From: Flavobacteriales bacterium UBA7612
GTDB taxonomy: Bacteria; Bacteroidota; Bacteroidia; Flavobacteriales; Weeksellaceae
Assembly (NCBI GenBank): GCA_002484335.1
Contig: DLJQ01000012.1
Location: 104,284-168,283, forward strand
DNA length: 64,000 bases
Direction: 5' to 3'
The translations under genes were made by a program, and so were the position numbers. Positions 54,301 through 62,193 of this stretch are shown one piece after another (the first letter of the stretch is position 1; the number at the start of each line of letters is the position of its first letter). Below the pieces are notes generated by a model. It saw nothing but the letters and a program-made list of their open reading frames with translations. It was not told the origin of the DNA and did not search any database.

Positions 54301-54495
54301 CGTGTAGTAATTGACAAGGATAATTATTGTTCTATTATTGATTATAAAACAGGTCAACCAGAATTAGATCATCATTTTCAAGTTAATCGTTATGCAGATT
54401 TTTTTAGAAATTTAGGTTATACAATCAAATCTAAATTATTAATATATATAGATGATGCTCAGCAAAAAATAAATGTCGTAGAGATTAATGAATGA
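51382..54495 (+). CDS. RecB/AddA-like UvrD helicase with C-terminal nuclease
   Basis: A 1037-residue helicase-nuclease. Walker A is ASAGAGKTYTL (about residues 12-22); motif Ia LAITFTNKAAGEMKERI (about 54); Walker B YFIDEFQDTSSLQW (about 390); motif III VGDAKQSIYRWRGG (about 418); NWRSHENI (about 457); motif V-VI MTIHKSKGLEFPIV (about 722) and VATTRAKEQLYL (about 802). The C-terminal PD-(D/E)xK nuclease shows IIDYKTGQ (about 987) and FQVNRYADFFR (about 1000). It probably resects double-strand breaks. A partner AddB/RecC-like gene is not seen. Start is TTG. Its stop overlaps uvrC by eight bases. Confidence 0.92.
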   Translation: MLQAGDFKIYNASAGAGKTYTLVKEFISLLLINESDYHFEHILAITFTNKAAGEMKERIVEKLEEIANTTNPKEDAYILDLSNELNLKPEIIKTKAHHILIAILHNYSKFSISTIDKFNLRLMKSFAQDLGLSMNFDVEMNTNEIISESVDLLYSKIGEDEKLTQTMIKIALDNMDDNKSWDIRKALSEDTNDISNDKHLQDLEKLKKVSLDEFIRYRDTIYQNIKDLKNGLVLIGEEFFELLSKNGISVNELPNKTRGIYSFFNKLKNYDGSGLILPSDSNTKEIEEGIYLDKVKDATAEAIFPEIKELFIKAGTINDYLVLFTSIQKNISSISLINEVEKSLDSIKKDSNVLLINEFNTIISKNLQEQPANFIYERIGSRYNHYFIDEFQDTSSLQWNNLDPLIENARAQSDTIMLVGDAKQSIYRWRGGNPMQMIDLIENKEDEKISVEELDKNWRSHENIIQFNNELYTFIAPSLNLPKFQNLYEIGNNQLTNHQKDGFVKLNFIEQEGRSKDLFKEQNLELVLKTIHECLENGFTLSDIAILVRNNAQGILLAKHLTENNLVVISNEALLLKNSFEIQLIHYLFKITANPIDDQSKVRFLMVAYELQLFQTEDLTITVENALKGGLNKFIQQTKALGIDINFIKDQNLSLYDFTEKAIRTLSLEERSPAYILSFLDVILDYSSRNESDLNSFLEFWDTIKDKASIKTPKGVDAIQIMTIHKSKGLEFPIVILPFLDWQSKNSKIWIPLEKNEETPFDTFYVGINKELKSTKNEKIKHEIDKEENLVQLDEINTLYVATTRAKEQLYLMAQKPKEKSTSRSIANYLHDFAFSKGFSGDEIILKGSPKRVSEIKNKKNSSSELKLYSSDWNTRLVINTNSERAQEKLKFTEFGNTVHSILSQVNKAHDLHKVIEIEKQKGSISLENVGHLEKTLQNLLQEPKLAPYFADDLTVLNERDFIDENGQVFRADRVVIDKDNYCSIIDYKTGQPELDHHFQVNRYADFFRNLGYTIKSKLLIYIDDAQQKINVVEINE

Positions 54496-56296
54496 TACTA
54501 TAAAATTAAAATTAGCCAGTTTACCAGAAACACCAGGGGTTTATCAATATTATAATAAAAAAGGTGATTTATTATATATTGGTAAAGCAAAAAACTTAAA
54601 GCGTCGTGTAAGTTCTTATTTTAATAAACAACATGATTCTAAGCGCCTACGTGTTTTGGTGAGTAACATAGAGAATATTGAAACTATAAATGTCAATTCG
54701 GAATATGATGCTTTGCTTCTGGAAAATAATTTAATTAAAGAGTATCAACCACGTTATAACATTCTATTAAAAGATGACAAAACATATCCTTGGATTTGTA
54801 TCAAAAATGAGCGTTTTCCTCGTATTTTTTCTACTCGAAATGTAATCAAAGATGGTTCAGAATATTTTGGTCCCTATTCTAGTCTCAAAACAATGAAAGT
54901 TTTATTGGGATTAATCAAAGAATTGTACCAATTAAGAACTTGTTCTTATGATTTGAGCGAAAAAAATATAGAAAATAATAAGTATAAAGTTTGTTTAGAG
55001 TATCATATAGGGAATTGTTTAGGTCCTTGTGAAGGTTACCAAACTGAGGAAGAATATGCTGAACAAATTTCTGCTATACGAAATATTATAAAAGGAGAAT
55101 TTAATGAAGCAAAGCAGTATTTAGTTAATCAAATGACTAAATATGCTTCGGAATTAAAATTTGAGAAAGCTCAAATTATTAAAGAAAAAATTGAAGCTTT
55201 ACAAAATTATCAAGCTCGTTCTACCATTGTTTCTCCAACAATATCAAATGTTGATGTGTTTTCTGTTTCTTCTGACGAAGAATATGCTTATGTCAATTTC
55301 ATGAAAATATATCATGGTTCTATTATTCAATCACATACAGAAGAATGGAAAAAGAAATTGGACGAAACAGATGAAGATATTTTAGAACGCGCAATTATTG
55401 ATTTCTCTGATAGATTCAATTTAAATTCTAAAGAAATTTATGTTCCTTTTGAATTAAGCATCGAAATTCCATTCAGAAAAATTACAGTTCCTAAAATTGG
55501 AGATAAAAAACATATTGTAGATTTATCTTTAAAAAACACAAGAATTTATCGATTGGAACAATTGAAGCAAACAAAAATTGTTGATCCTGATAGACATACC
55601 AATCGTATTATGAATCAAATGAAAATTGATTTACGTCTACCAGAAGAACCAAGACATATAGAAGGCTTTGATAATTCTAACATTCAGGGAACAAATCCTG
55701 TTTCTGCGTGTGTTGTTTTCAAAAACGGAAAACCTAGTAAAAAAGATTATCGAATTTTTAATGTAAAAACAGTCGAAGGTCCAAATGATTTTGCAACAAT
55801 GGAAGAAGTTATTGAAAGACGATACACTCGTATTTTAGCAGAAGGAGAACCTTTACCTCAACTTATATTAATTGACGGAGGAAAAGGGCAATTAAGTTCT
55901 GCTCTAAAATCAATTGATCGCCTTGGATTACGAGGAAAAGTTTCTGTAATAGGAATTGCGAAACGTTTGGAAGAGATTTATTATCCTGATGATCCTTATC
56001 CATTGTATTTAGATAAAAATTCTGAAACATTAAAAGTCCTACAACATGTTCGTGACGAATCTCACCGTTTTGGAATTACACGACATAGAAATCGCAGAAG
56101 TAAAAATGCTTATAATTCTGTGCTTGAAGAAATTGAAGGAATAGGCCCACAAACAATTAAAGAATTATTAACAAATTTTAAGTCGGTAGAAAAAATAAAA
56201 AATGCATCTTTGTTAGAACTAACCGATCTAATAGGGAAATCTAAAGCAAAAAAAATTAAAGATTATTTTTCGAATGATGAAAAATCTACTGATTGA
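54488..56296 (+). CDS. uvrC: UvrABC system protein C (excinuclease subunit)
   Basis: A 602-residue nucleotide-excision repair nuclease. N-terminal GIY-YIG domain: TPGVYQYYNKKGDLLYIGKA (about 14-33). UVR domain about 215 (LKFEKAQIIKEKIEAL). RNase H-like endonuclease centre with IEGFDNSNIQG (about 390) and LILIDGGKGQLSSAL (about 457). C-terminal helix-hairpin-helix: IEGIGPQTIKELL (about 556) and LIGKSKAKKI. Complete, normal length. Coupled to the helicase gene upstream and to a membrane-protein gene downstream. Confidence 0.95.
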   Translation: MNDTIKLKLASLPETPGVYQYYNKKGDLLYIGKAKNLKRRVSSYFNKQHDSKRLRVLVSNIENIETINVNSEYDALLLENNLIKEYQPRYNILLKDDKTYPWICIKNERFPRIFSTRNVIKDGSEYFGPYSSLKTMKVLLGLIKELYQLRTCSYDLSEKNIENNKYKVCLEYHIGNCLGPCEGYQTEEEYAEQISAIRNIIKGEFNEAKQYLVNQMTKYASELKFEKAQIIKEKIEALQNYQARSTIVSPTISNVDVFSVSSDEEYAYVNFMKIYHGSIIQSHTEEWKKKLDETDEDILERAIIDFSDRFNLNSKEIYVPFELSIEIPFRKITVPKIGDKKHIVDLSLKNTRIYRLEQLKQTKIVDPDRHTNRIMNQMKIDLRLPEEPRHIEGFDNSNIQGTNPVSACVVFKNGKPSKKDYRIFNVKTVEGPNDFATMEEVIERRYTRILAEGEPLPQLILIDGGKGQLSSALKSIDRLGLRGKVSVIGIAKRLEEIYYPDDPYPLYLDKNSETLKVLQHVRDESHRFGITRHRNRRSKNAYNSVLEEIEGIGPQTIKELLTNFKSVEKIKNASLLELTDLIGKSKAKKIKDYFSNDEKSTD

Positions 56297-56717
56297 TAGA
56301 GATTTAACTTCTCTTATAAATAATAAAAAATTACAAGCTATTTTAGCAATTGTTCCAATAGCTTTATTTCTATTAGCTATACTTAGCTATTTTGGAATAT
56401 TTTTTTCTATGTTTAATACACTTGATACACAATTAGGACACATAGGAAATTCAAAATCATTATTAACAGCTTTTTTAGGAAACTTAATTATATTTATCTT
56501 CTTAGTACTAATGAGTTTTTTTATAGGTATTGTGTCTTTTGTATTTTTTATTGTACATGCTTTAAAAAATCCTAATCTTACAAAAAATGATGACCGATTA
56601 CTTTGGATATTAGCAATTATTTTTTCTAATGTTTTTGGAATATTTTTTTATTGGCTAATACAAATAAAAAGAAAAAATCCTCGCCCTATTGTTGATTTAT
56701 TTTCAAATGAAGTTTAA
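56274..56717 (+). CDS. Small membrane protein with PLDc_N-like end
   Basis: A 147-residue protein starting within the last 23 bases of uvrC, so translationally coupled (Met 1 or Met 2). Three transmembrane segments at about 22-46, 68-93 and 106-128. The last (DDRLLWILAIIFSNVFGIFFYW) resembles the PLDc_N helices that anchor some phospholipase-D-like proteins. No catalytic domain is present; function unknown. Confidence 0.6.
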   Translation: MMKNLLIDRDLTSLINNKKLQAILAIVPIALFLLAILSYFGIFFSMFNTLDTQLGHIGNSKSLLTAFLGNLIIFIFLVLMSFFIGIVSFVFFIVHALKNPNLTKNDDRLLWILAIIFSNVFGIFFYWLIQIKRKNPRPIVDLFSNEV

Positions 56718-57023
56718 TTAGAAAATAAAAGAGACTTTAATTAAAAAGCCTCTTAAGATCATAATTAGTGTTAATTTTAATTATTACTTTCTACTGTGTT
56801 AGTAATTATTAACTTGCCAAAAGTATGTTATTTAATAGTCTACAACAAATGTTTTTAAGAATACTTTAATATTATTTAACATTTTTATCACATTAATATA
56901 ATTAAACTATATTTTTTAGAAAAAATTAAAATTATCAAGCTAAAATTTCACATATTTTTTTTAAGATATTTAATAACGAAAATAAAACTCTACAATTTAA
57001 GTAGGAAATAATAATTTTTAAAT
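56718..57023. other. AT-rich gap without a gene
   Basis: Nothing coding is supported. A weak GAG/CTC pairing (about 56730-56755) could stop the uvrC transcript. The rest is A/T-rich with no clear motif until the terminator at 57024. Confidence 0.5.
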
Positions 57024-57064
57024 AAAAAAAGTCTGTTTTAATGGTTTAAAACAGACTTTTTTTT
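57024..57064. terminator. Bidirectional terminator after gcvT
   Basis: Strong stem AAGTCTGTTTTAA/TTAAAACAGACTT with long A and T runs on both sides, 15 bases past the gcvT stop. Confidence 0.95.
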
Positions 57065-57078
57065 ATCATTTTATATTT

Positions 57079-58155
57079 TTATACAAAAGGTAATTTTACT
57101 ACTTCTGCTAAAATATTTTTATCACGTATTTGTATTCTAATTTTTGTTCCAATTTTAGCAAAGTCAATATGAACATAAGCCAAACCTATTCCTTGTTTCA
57201 AAATAGGCGATTGTGTTCCAGAAGTTACAATACCTATTGTATTTTCATAATCATCTACAACTTTATAATCATGGCGAGGAATACCTCTTTCAATCATTTT
57301 AAAACCTACAAGTTTCTTTTCTACTCCTGCCTCTTTTTGTGCTTTTAAAATATCGGAAGAGATAAAACCTGTATCTAATTTTGTTACCCAACCAAGTCCT
57401 GCTTCTAATGGTGTTGTCTCATCATTTATATCATTTCCGTATAAACAATATCCTTTCTCCAAACGTAATGTATCACGAGCAGCTAAACCACAAGGCTCGA
57501 TCCCAAAATCTTTACCAGCTTCCATTACTTTGTCCCACATTGCATCAGCTTGCTCGTTTGCAAAATAAATTTCAAAGCCTCCTGATCCTGTATATCCTGT
57601 AGCAGAAATAATAACATTTTCTATTCCAGCAAAAGTTCCTATTGCAAAGTGATAAAAAGGAATTTCAGCTAAATTAACATCTGTTAAAGATTGCATTGCT
57701 TCAATAGCTTTAGGACCTTGAATAGCTAACAAAGACATCTCATCAGATTTATTTGTCAATTCAACTCCAAAAGTATTGTGTTTGTTCATCCATTCCCAAT
57801 CCTTATCGATATTCGATGCATTTACAACAGCCATCCATTCGTTATCAGAGATTTTATAAATAATTAAATCATCTACAATTCCTCCCTTTTCATTTGGCAT
57901 TGCATTATATTGCGCCTGACCAATAGCAACTTTACTTACATCATTTGTTAGTAAATATTGTAATAAATCTGTTGCTTTTTCGCCTTTTAAGAAAAATTGT
58001 CCCATGTGAGAAACATCAAAAACACCAACTTTTTCACGTACTACAAAATGTTCTTGGTTAACACCTGAGTACTGTACTGGCATTTCATATCCAGCAAAAG
58101 GAACCATTTTAGCACCTAAATCTTTGTGCTTTTGGTTTAATGCAGTTATTTTCAT
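57079..58155 (-). CDS. gcvT: Aminomethyltransferase (glycine cleavage T protein)
   Basis: A 358-residue folate-binding enzyme of the glycine cleavage system. Motifs: PFAGYEMPVQYSGVNQEH (about 18-36), FDVSHMGQF (about 46), the folate-binding Asp region NEKGGIVDDLIIY (about 88), TGYTGSGGFEIYF (about 185), GLAARDTLRLEKGYCLYGND (about 222-241) and the C-terminal GIVTSGTQSP. It transfers the methylene group to tetrahydrofolate. Complete. Own promoter (58197-58190). Confidence 0.97.
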   Translation of the reverse strand: MKITALNQKHKDLGAKMVPFAGYEMPVQYSGVNQEHFVVREKVGVFDVSHMGQFFLKGEKATDLLQYLLTNDVSKVAIGQAQYNAMPNEKGGIVDDLIIYKISDNEWMAVVNASNIDKDWEWMNKHNTFGVELTNKSDEMSLLAIQGPKAIEAMQSLTDVNLAEIPFYHFAIGTFAGIENVIISATGYTGSGGFEIYFANEQADAMWDKVMEAGKDFGIEPCGLAARDTLRLEKGYCLYGNDINDETTPLEAGLGWVTKLDTGFISSDILKAQKEAGVEKKLVGFKMIERGIPRHDYKVVDDYENTIGIVTSGTQSPILKQGIGLAYVHIDFAKIGTKIRIQIRDKNILAEVVKLPFV

Positions 58156-58189
58156 TGTTTGTTTGCTTTGTATTACTTTATAAATATCC

Positions 58190-58197
58190 CAAAAATA
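58190..58197 (-). promoter_or_regulatory. -7 box (TATTTTTG) for gcvT
   Basis: TAnnTTTG on the minus strand 35 bases before the gcvT ATG at 58155. Confidence 0.5.
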
Positions 58198-58236
58198 AGG
58201 AATTAATTTTTAGAAATATTTTAGTTGATAAAATTA

Positions 58237-58599
58237 TTATCTTATTTTATGAACAATTTTCAGTTTACCTTCCGTTGCTTTATAAGGCTGAAAATACATG
58301 ATTGATTCTCCTGTTTTAAATTCATTCATAAACTTCTGATTTATTTTTCCAGAAAGTTTTACAGCTTCACATTTTTGACAAGGTTGAATAATTATTGTAT
58401 CATTGGTATTTCCTTTTATTCTTACAATTTCATAAGAATAATCTTTATTTGGCTTTGATGAAATTTTGCTCTCGATTGGATTATGAAAACTATCTATAAA
58501 AAAAACTCGTCTATATTTATTACTACCAATTATAATAGCAACACCAACTAATATCAATAATGTAACAATTGATATGGTTAAAATTTTTTTATAATTCAT
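58237..58599 (-). CDS. Small membrane-anchored protein, unknown function
   Basis: A 120-residue protein from ATG 58599. It has one transmembrane segment (about 7-24) and an exported domain with a CQKC pair (residues about 80-83) and strands IQPCQKCEAVKLSGKIN. The frame is open further upstream (to 58932) but that part overlaps the divergent lipoprotein gene and has no supporting features, so it is left out. No family recognised. Divergent with the YiiX-like gene. Confidence 0.65.
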   Translation of the reverse strand: MNYKKILTISIVTLLILVGVAIIIGSNKYRRVFFIDSFHNPIESKISSKPNKDYSYEIVRIKGNTNDTIIIQPCQKCEAVKLSGKINQKFMNEFKTGESIMYFQPYKATEGKLKIVHKIR

Positions 58600-58642
58600 C
58601 TTTTTGGTTAATTCGTAGATTAAATGTAATAATTCATTCCGA

Positions 58643-59368
58643 ATGAAAAAAATATTCGCTTTATTTCCTATCATTTCAATATTATTTACATTGATATTGA
58701 ATAGTTGTAGCACAAAAACAATTGATAATAAAACAATTAAATTAAATAAATTACAAAATGGAGATTTAATTTTTGTTGGTGCACAAAAAGAAAATTTATC
58801 TGGAGCTATAAACAGAGTAACTAGAACATCCAAAAACTTAAATTTTGACCATATTGGATTAATAGAAAAAACAAAAGATTCTATTTTTGTTTTACACGCA
58901 ACTACAGATGGAGGTTCTAAACGAGAAAACATAGGTAGCTTCTATATTAAAAATCATAAAAACAATAATCAATTAGAGATTTATAGATTAAAAAAAGAAT
59001 TTCAATATTCTATCCCAAATGCCATTACGAAAGCAAAAACAATGTTAGGAAAACCTTATAATTGGTTATATATCTTAAACGAAAATCAATATTATTGTTC
59101 AGATTTTATTGAACGAGCTTTCCGAAATGATAAAATTTTTGAATTAATACCTATGAATTTTAAAAATAGTGAAACAGGAAAAATTGATGATTTTTGGATA
59201 AATTTTTATAAAAAACAAGGAAAAAATATACCACAAGATGAACCTGGTACAAATCCAAATCAATTAGCAAATTCGGATAAATTAAATAAAATTGGAATTT
59301 TAGTGGTTAGAAAGGTAAAAAAGAACAAAAAGACGGCCGTCACGTTGAGCATGTCGAAACGTTATTAA
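58643..59368 (+). CDS. YiiX/YebB-like cysteine amidase, lipoprotein
   Basis: A 241-residue lipoprotein (lipobox NSCS, Cys about 22) of the permuted papain-like NlpC/P60 superfamily: QNGDLIFVGAQ (about 38), His in FDHIGLIEK (about 71), Cys in YYCSDFIERAF (about 153). Probably cleaves an amide in the envelope; substrate unknown. A second, more divergent member is at 2638-3255. The last 11 codons (TAVTLSMSKRY) and the stop come from a GC-rich repeat-like sequence at 59330-59362, so the natural C-terminus was probably different. Confidence 0.8.
   Translation: MKKIFALFPIISILFTLILNSCSTKTIDNKTIKLNKLQNGDLIFVGAQKENLSGAINRVTRTSKNLNFDHIGLIEKTKDSIFVLHATTDGGSKRENIGSFYIKNHKNNNQLEIYRLKKEFQYSIPNAITKAKTMLGKPYNWLYILNENQYYCSDFIERAFRNDKIFELIPMNFKNSETGKIDDFWINFYKKQGKNIPQDEPGTNPNQLANSDKLNKIGILVVRKVKKNKKTAVTLSMSKRY
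59330..59362. repeat. GC-rich REP-like element at a gene's 3' end
   Basis: GACGGCCGTC (perfect palindrome) then ACGTTGAGCATGTCGAAACG, a version of the widespread Bacteroidota TGAGCxTGTCGAA repeat motif. It stands out as GC-rich in a very AT-rich region and forms the last codons of the YiiX-like lipoprotein. Only one copy was found in the window; family assignment is by recall. Confidence 0.65.
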
Positions 59369-59382
59369 ACAAAATCAAAAAA

Positions 59383-59775
59383 ATGCTTTTAATTAACATC
59401 TTAACAATACTATCAATCAATTTATTATTAGCCTTAAATATTAAAATAAAGAATAGAATTATTCTAGTTATTTTATTAGCACTTGGATTTATAACTTTAA
59501 ATCTGATTTTTAAAACATTTGAAAACTCATTTATTATATATTTAGTTTTACTATTTTCAGTAGGAACTATTTTTGCTAAATTATTTGAAAAATATGCTCC
59601 TTTAAATGATAAAATTAATGGTACTGAAAAATTCATAAAATTTAGATTTATCATTTTTAGAATTATTTCCCCACTTCTAATAACAATTTTTCAAATCTTA
59701 TTATTGAGCGATACTAACATACAAAAAGATATTTTGAAGGACAGTCAACAAAACAGTATAAAAGCTGTTAAATAA
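59383..59775 (+). CDS. Small membrane protein, unknown function
   Basis: A 130-residue hydrophobic protein with helices at about 2-17, 22-40, 46-64 and 93-112, joined by a Lys/Asn-rich loop (KYAPLNDKINGTEKF). Ile/Leu/Lys/Asn-rich like the neighbourhood. No motif or family recognised. It lies 14 bases after the lipoprotein gene and 16 before the next small membrane protein, so the three may be one transcript. Confidence 0.5.
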   Translation: MLLINILTILSINLLLALNIKIKNRIILVILLALGFITLNLIFKTFENSFIIYLVLLFSVGTIFAKLFEKYAPLNDKINGTEKFIKFRFIIFRIISPLLITIFQILLLSDTNIQKDILKDSQQNSIKAVK

Positions 59776-59791
59776 TGTATATTTTTACCAC

Positions 59792-59974
59792 ATGAAACAG
59801 AACATTATTTATTCTATTGTATTTTTCTTCGTTTTATTTGGATTAAAATACTTGTTTGATAAAAGTGATACAGAATCTATGCTGATAACTTCACTTATAG
59901 GAACAGCTATATTTTTTATTTACCGAGTTATTGTACGTAAATATTTATATAAACAAAAAGACCAAGAAGATTAA
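59792..59974 (+). CDS. 60-residue membrane protein
   Basis: Two hydrophobic segments (about 4-21 and 30-46) and a basic, Gln-rich end (RKYLYKQKDQED). No family recognised. Its stop overlaps the stop of the convergent peroxiredoxin gene by four bases (TTAA), and the tail is encoded by one arm of the shared terminator hairpin. Confidence 0.5.
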   Translation: MKQNIIYSIVFFFVLFGLKYLFDKSDTESMLITSLIGTAIFFIYRVIVRKYLYKQKDQED

Positions 59975-59992
59975 TTTTCTTGGTCTTTTTTT
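59955..59992. terminator. Bidirectional terminator inside two converging coding ends
   Basis: AAAAAGACCAAGAA/TTCTTGGTCTTTTT stem with a seven-base loop holding both stop codons. Left arm encodes the end of the 60-residue membrane protein, right arm (minus strand) the end of the peroxiredoxin. Confidence 0.9.
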
Positions 59993-60423
59993 ATTGCATC
60001 AATTGCTTTTTCTATATGAGTATTTGCTAAATTTGAAACAATATGTTCTATTAAAAATCCATTTTTATTAAATACAAAGGTTTCTCTTGGTGTTAGCAAT
60101 CCAAATTTCTTTTTAATACCTAAAAGTTTAGATAGCTTCCCTCCTTTGTCCGACAATAACGGAAAATTTAATTGATGTTTATTATAAAATTTTTCATGTG
60201 AAGATGTAGATTGTCCATTAATTCCTACAACAATTGCATCTAATTCTATAAAATCTGCATTCAAATCACGAAATTCACAAACTTCTTTTGTACAAGTTGG
60301 TGTAAAATCCATTGGATAAAAAAACAACACAAAATATTTTTTATGTAAAAATTCATCCGAATTAAACCAATTCCCTTTATTATCTTCCAACGAAAAAGTT
60401 GGTATATGTTCTCCTATTTTCAT
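59971..60423 (-). CDS. Thioredoxin-dependent peroxiredoxin (BCP-like)
   Basis: A 150-residue peroxiredoxin of the BCP/PrxQ type. The peroxidatic Cys is in FYPMDFTPTCTKEVCEFRD (about residue 44) with a resolving Cys five positions later. The Arg in LLTPRETFVFNKNG (about 114) completes the active site. It reduces peroxides in the cytosol. Start overlaps the queD stop by four bases (ATGA). Last gene of the likely idi-queD-prx transcript. Confidence 0.92.
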   Translation of the reverse strand: MKIGEHIPTFSLEDNKGNWFNSDEFLHKKYFVLFFYPMDFTPTCTKEVCEFRDLNADFIELDAIVVGINGQSTSSHEKFYNKHQLNFPLLSDKGGKLSKLLGIKKKFGLLTPRETFVFNKNGFLIEHIVSNLANTHIEKAIDAIKKDQEN

Positions 60424-60830
60424 TCTCCAGCGTATTCTACAAAATTTCTTGGTGTTTCATAAAGCGTAACTTTTAATTCTAATTCCTTAGAAAGCTTGGC
60501 TCTAATTTTATTCCAGACTAAAATAACAATATTCTCTGCAGAAGGATTTATATTTTTAAATTCCTCTATATCTACATTCAAATTTTTATGATCTAAATAA
60601 TCTTCTACTTCTACTTCTATTATTTTTCGAAGCTCATCTAAATTCATTACAAATCCTGTTTCTGGATCTACTTCTCCTTTTACAGCAACAATAAGTTCAT
60701 AATTGTGACCATGATAATTAGGATAAGAACACTTTCCAAAAACTTCGAAGTTTTTTTCTTTACTCCAATTCTGATTAAATAATCTGTGCGCTGCATTAAA
60801 ATGAGCTTTTCTATTTACAGTTACTTTCAT
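60420..60830 (-). CDS. queD: 6-carboxytetrahydropterin synthase
   Basis: A 136-residue enzyme of queuosine/deazapurine synthesis converting dihydroneopterin triphosphate. Zinc His are in HFNAAHRLF (about residues 11-16) and YPNYHGHNYEL (about 37-46), catalytic Cys in GKCSYPNYHG (about 34) and the Glu/Asp/His in DHKNLN and ETPRNFVEYAG. Complete. ATGA overlap with the peroxiredoxin gene and 12 bases after idi. Confidence 0.93.
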   Translation of the reverse strand: MKVTVNRKAHFNAAHRLFNQNWSKEKNFEVFGKCSYPNYHGHNYELIVAVKGEVDPETGFVMNLDELRKIIEVEVEDYLDHKNLNVDIEEFKNINPSAENIVILVWNKIRAKLSKELELKVTLYETPRNFVEYAGE

Positions 60831-60842
60831 CTTATTATAGTT

Positions 60843-61358
60843 TTATGCCTCAATATACGAAACATAGTGTTCAAAAATTATTTTAAACCATGCTGTATAT
60901 AATTGAGGATTCTTTTCGATGTCTTTTTTTAATTCATCCAATTCTACCCAACGATAAGCCATAACTTCATCAGGATTAAGATTTGGCTCATTATTATATA
61001 TACCTATATAAACATGATCTAATTCATGCTCAGTCAAATTATTATCTAAATGAGCTTTGTAAATAAAACTAAATTTAAATTCTAATTCACAATCAAATCC
61101 CATTTCTTCCTCCAAACGTCTATGAGCACCTTCTATATAGGTTTCATTTTCTCTTGGATGACTACAACAAGTATTTGTCCATAATGTTGGTGAATGATAT
61201 TTACTTGCTGCACGTTGTTGTATCATTAATTCTCCTTTAGAATTAAATACAAAAACAGAAAACGCACGATGTAATAAACCTGCAACATGAGCTTGTTGTT
61301 TTTCCATCAACCCAAGTTTATTATCATTTTCATCTACTAATACAACAAATTCTTTCAT
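60843..61358 (-). CDS. idi: Isopentenyl-diphosphate delta-isomerase (type 1)
   Basis: A 171-residue Nudix-fold enzyme interconverting IPP and DMAPP. Catalytic Cys is in TNTCCSHPRENE (about 64-67), metal ligands in HLHRAFSVFVFN and EEEMGFDCELEF (Glu about 88-90). Length and motifs are complete. Provides allyl precursor for isoprenoids. A -7 box (61380-61373) lies just upstream, so it may start its own transcript though birA ends 26 bases before. Confidence 0.95.
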   Translation of the reverse strand: MKEFVVLVDENDNKLGLMEKQQAHVAGLLHRAFSVFVFNSKGELMIQQRAASKYHSPTLWTNTCCSHPRENETYIEGAHRRLEEEMGFDCELEFKFSFIYKAHLDNNLTEHELDHVYIGIYNNEPNLNPDEVMAYRWVELDELKKDIEKNPQLYTAWFKIIFEHYVSYIEA

Positions 61359-61372
61359 ATAACAAAAATAGC

Positions 61373-61380
61373 TTTTTTAT
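61373..61380 (-). promoter_or_regulatory. -7 box (TATTTTTG) before idi
   Basis: TAnnTTTG on the minus strand 15 bases before the idi start at 61358; leader would be very short. Confidence 0.4.
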
Positions 61381-61384
61381 AGAA

Positions 61385-62098
61385 TTAAAAAATAAGTTCA
61401 ATCTCTTTATGTTTAAATTCTTTTAAAACTGAATTAATCTCAATCATCAAATTTCCTGCATCATTTACATCCCGAATTATTCCATTAATTAATTCTCCAT
61501 TTAATCTAAATTCAGAAACAACATCTTTTTTGAATAAATTATCTAAATAAGTTTTATGAATCAATTCGATTTTTTTTTCTTCCAAAATATAATATTGATC
61601 TTTAAATAGTGACATTAAATCTGTCAAAATTTCATTTATGTCATATTTTTTGTCAGTTACATTCTGTATAGAAGTTGCTTTAGGTAAGTGATTAAAATCA
61701 GTTTGATTTACATTTAAGCCTATCCCTATAATAGAATTCATAACTTTATTTGACCTATGATTTTCAATCAAAATACCACAAACTTTTTTTTGATTAAGTA
61801 TAATATCATTTGGCCATTTTACTTTTGTTTCAAAACCATAACGTTTTATAAATAAACATATAACATTAGAAATCCATTCATTAAAATAAATCATTTCCTG
61901 AAAAGAATAATTTGTTTTTAGTAAAAAACTAAAAGTCAAATTTTCTCCTGCAGCAACTTTCCATTCGTTACCAGCATAACCTTTACCTTTTGTTTGATTT
62001 TTAGTATGTATGACAGTCCAACTGTTGGCATCTTTTTTGGATAAATCAATTAAATATTCGTTGGTACTAGGCAAAGAATCAAAACTTATTAAGTTCAT
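61385..62098 (-). CDS. birA: Biotin--[acetyl-CoA-carboxylase] ligase
   Basis: A 237-residue monofunctional biotin ligase (no DNA-binding domain). Substrate loop GKGYAGNEWKV (about 43-49), catalytic KWPNDIIL (about 94) and CGILIENHR (about 107). It loads biotin onto AccB (41847). Divergent from rsfS, and likely head of a minus-strand group birA-idi-queD-prx. Confidence 0.92.
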   Translation of the reverse strand: MNLISFDSLPSTNEYLIDLSKKDANSWTVIHTKNQTKGKGYAGNEWKVAAGENLTFSFLLKTNYSFQEMIYFNEWISNVICLFIKRYGFETKVKWPNDIILNQKKVCGILIENHRSNKVMNSIIGIGLNVNQTDFNHLPKATSIQNVTDKKYDINEILTDLMSLFKDQYYILEEKKIELIHKTYLDNLFKKDVVSEFRLNGELINGIIRDVNDAGNLMIEINSVLKEFKHKEIELIF

Positions 62099-62167
62099 TT
62101 TTTTTTATTAATTTTATACAGAGGTTAAAGTTATTTTAAAATGTTCAAAACTTTAATAAGGATTCAC

Positions 62168-62175
62168 TAAATTTG
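62168..62175 (+). promoter_or_regulatory. -7 box (TAAATTTG) for rsfS
   Basis: Exact TAnnTTTG whose last bases overlap a possible TTG start (62173), favouring the ATG at 62194. Confidence 0.55.
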
Positions 62176-62193
62176 TCGATTACAAAATTAAAA

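Noticed and set aside
58600..58932. N-terminal extension of the minus-strand gene at 58237-58599
   Set aside because: It overlaps the divergent lipoprotein gene and its translation has no signal or domain; ATG 58599 gives a good membrane anchor.
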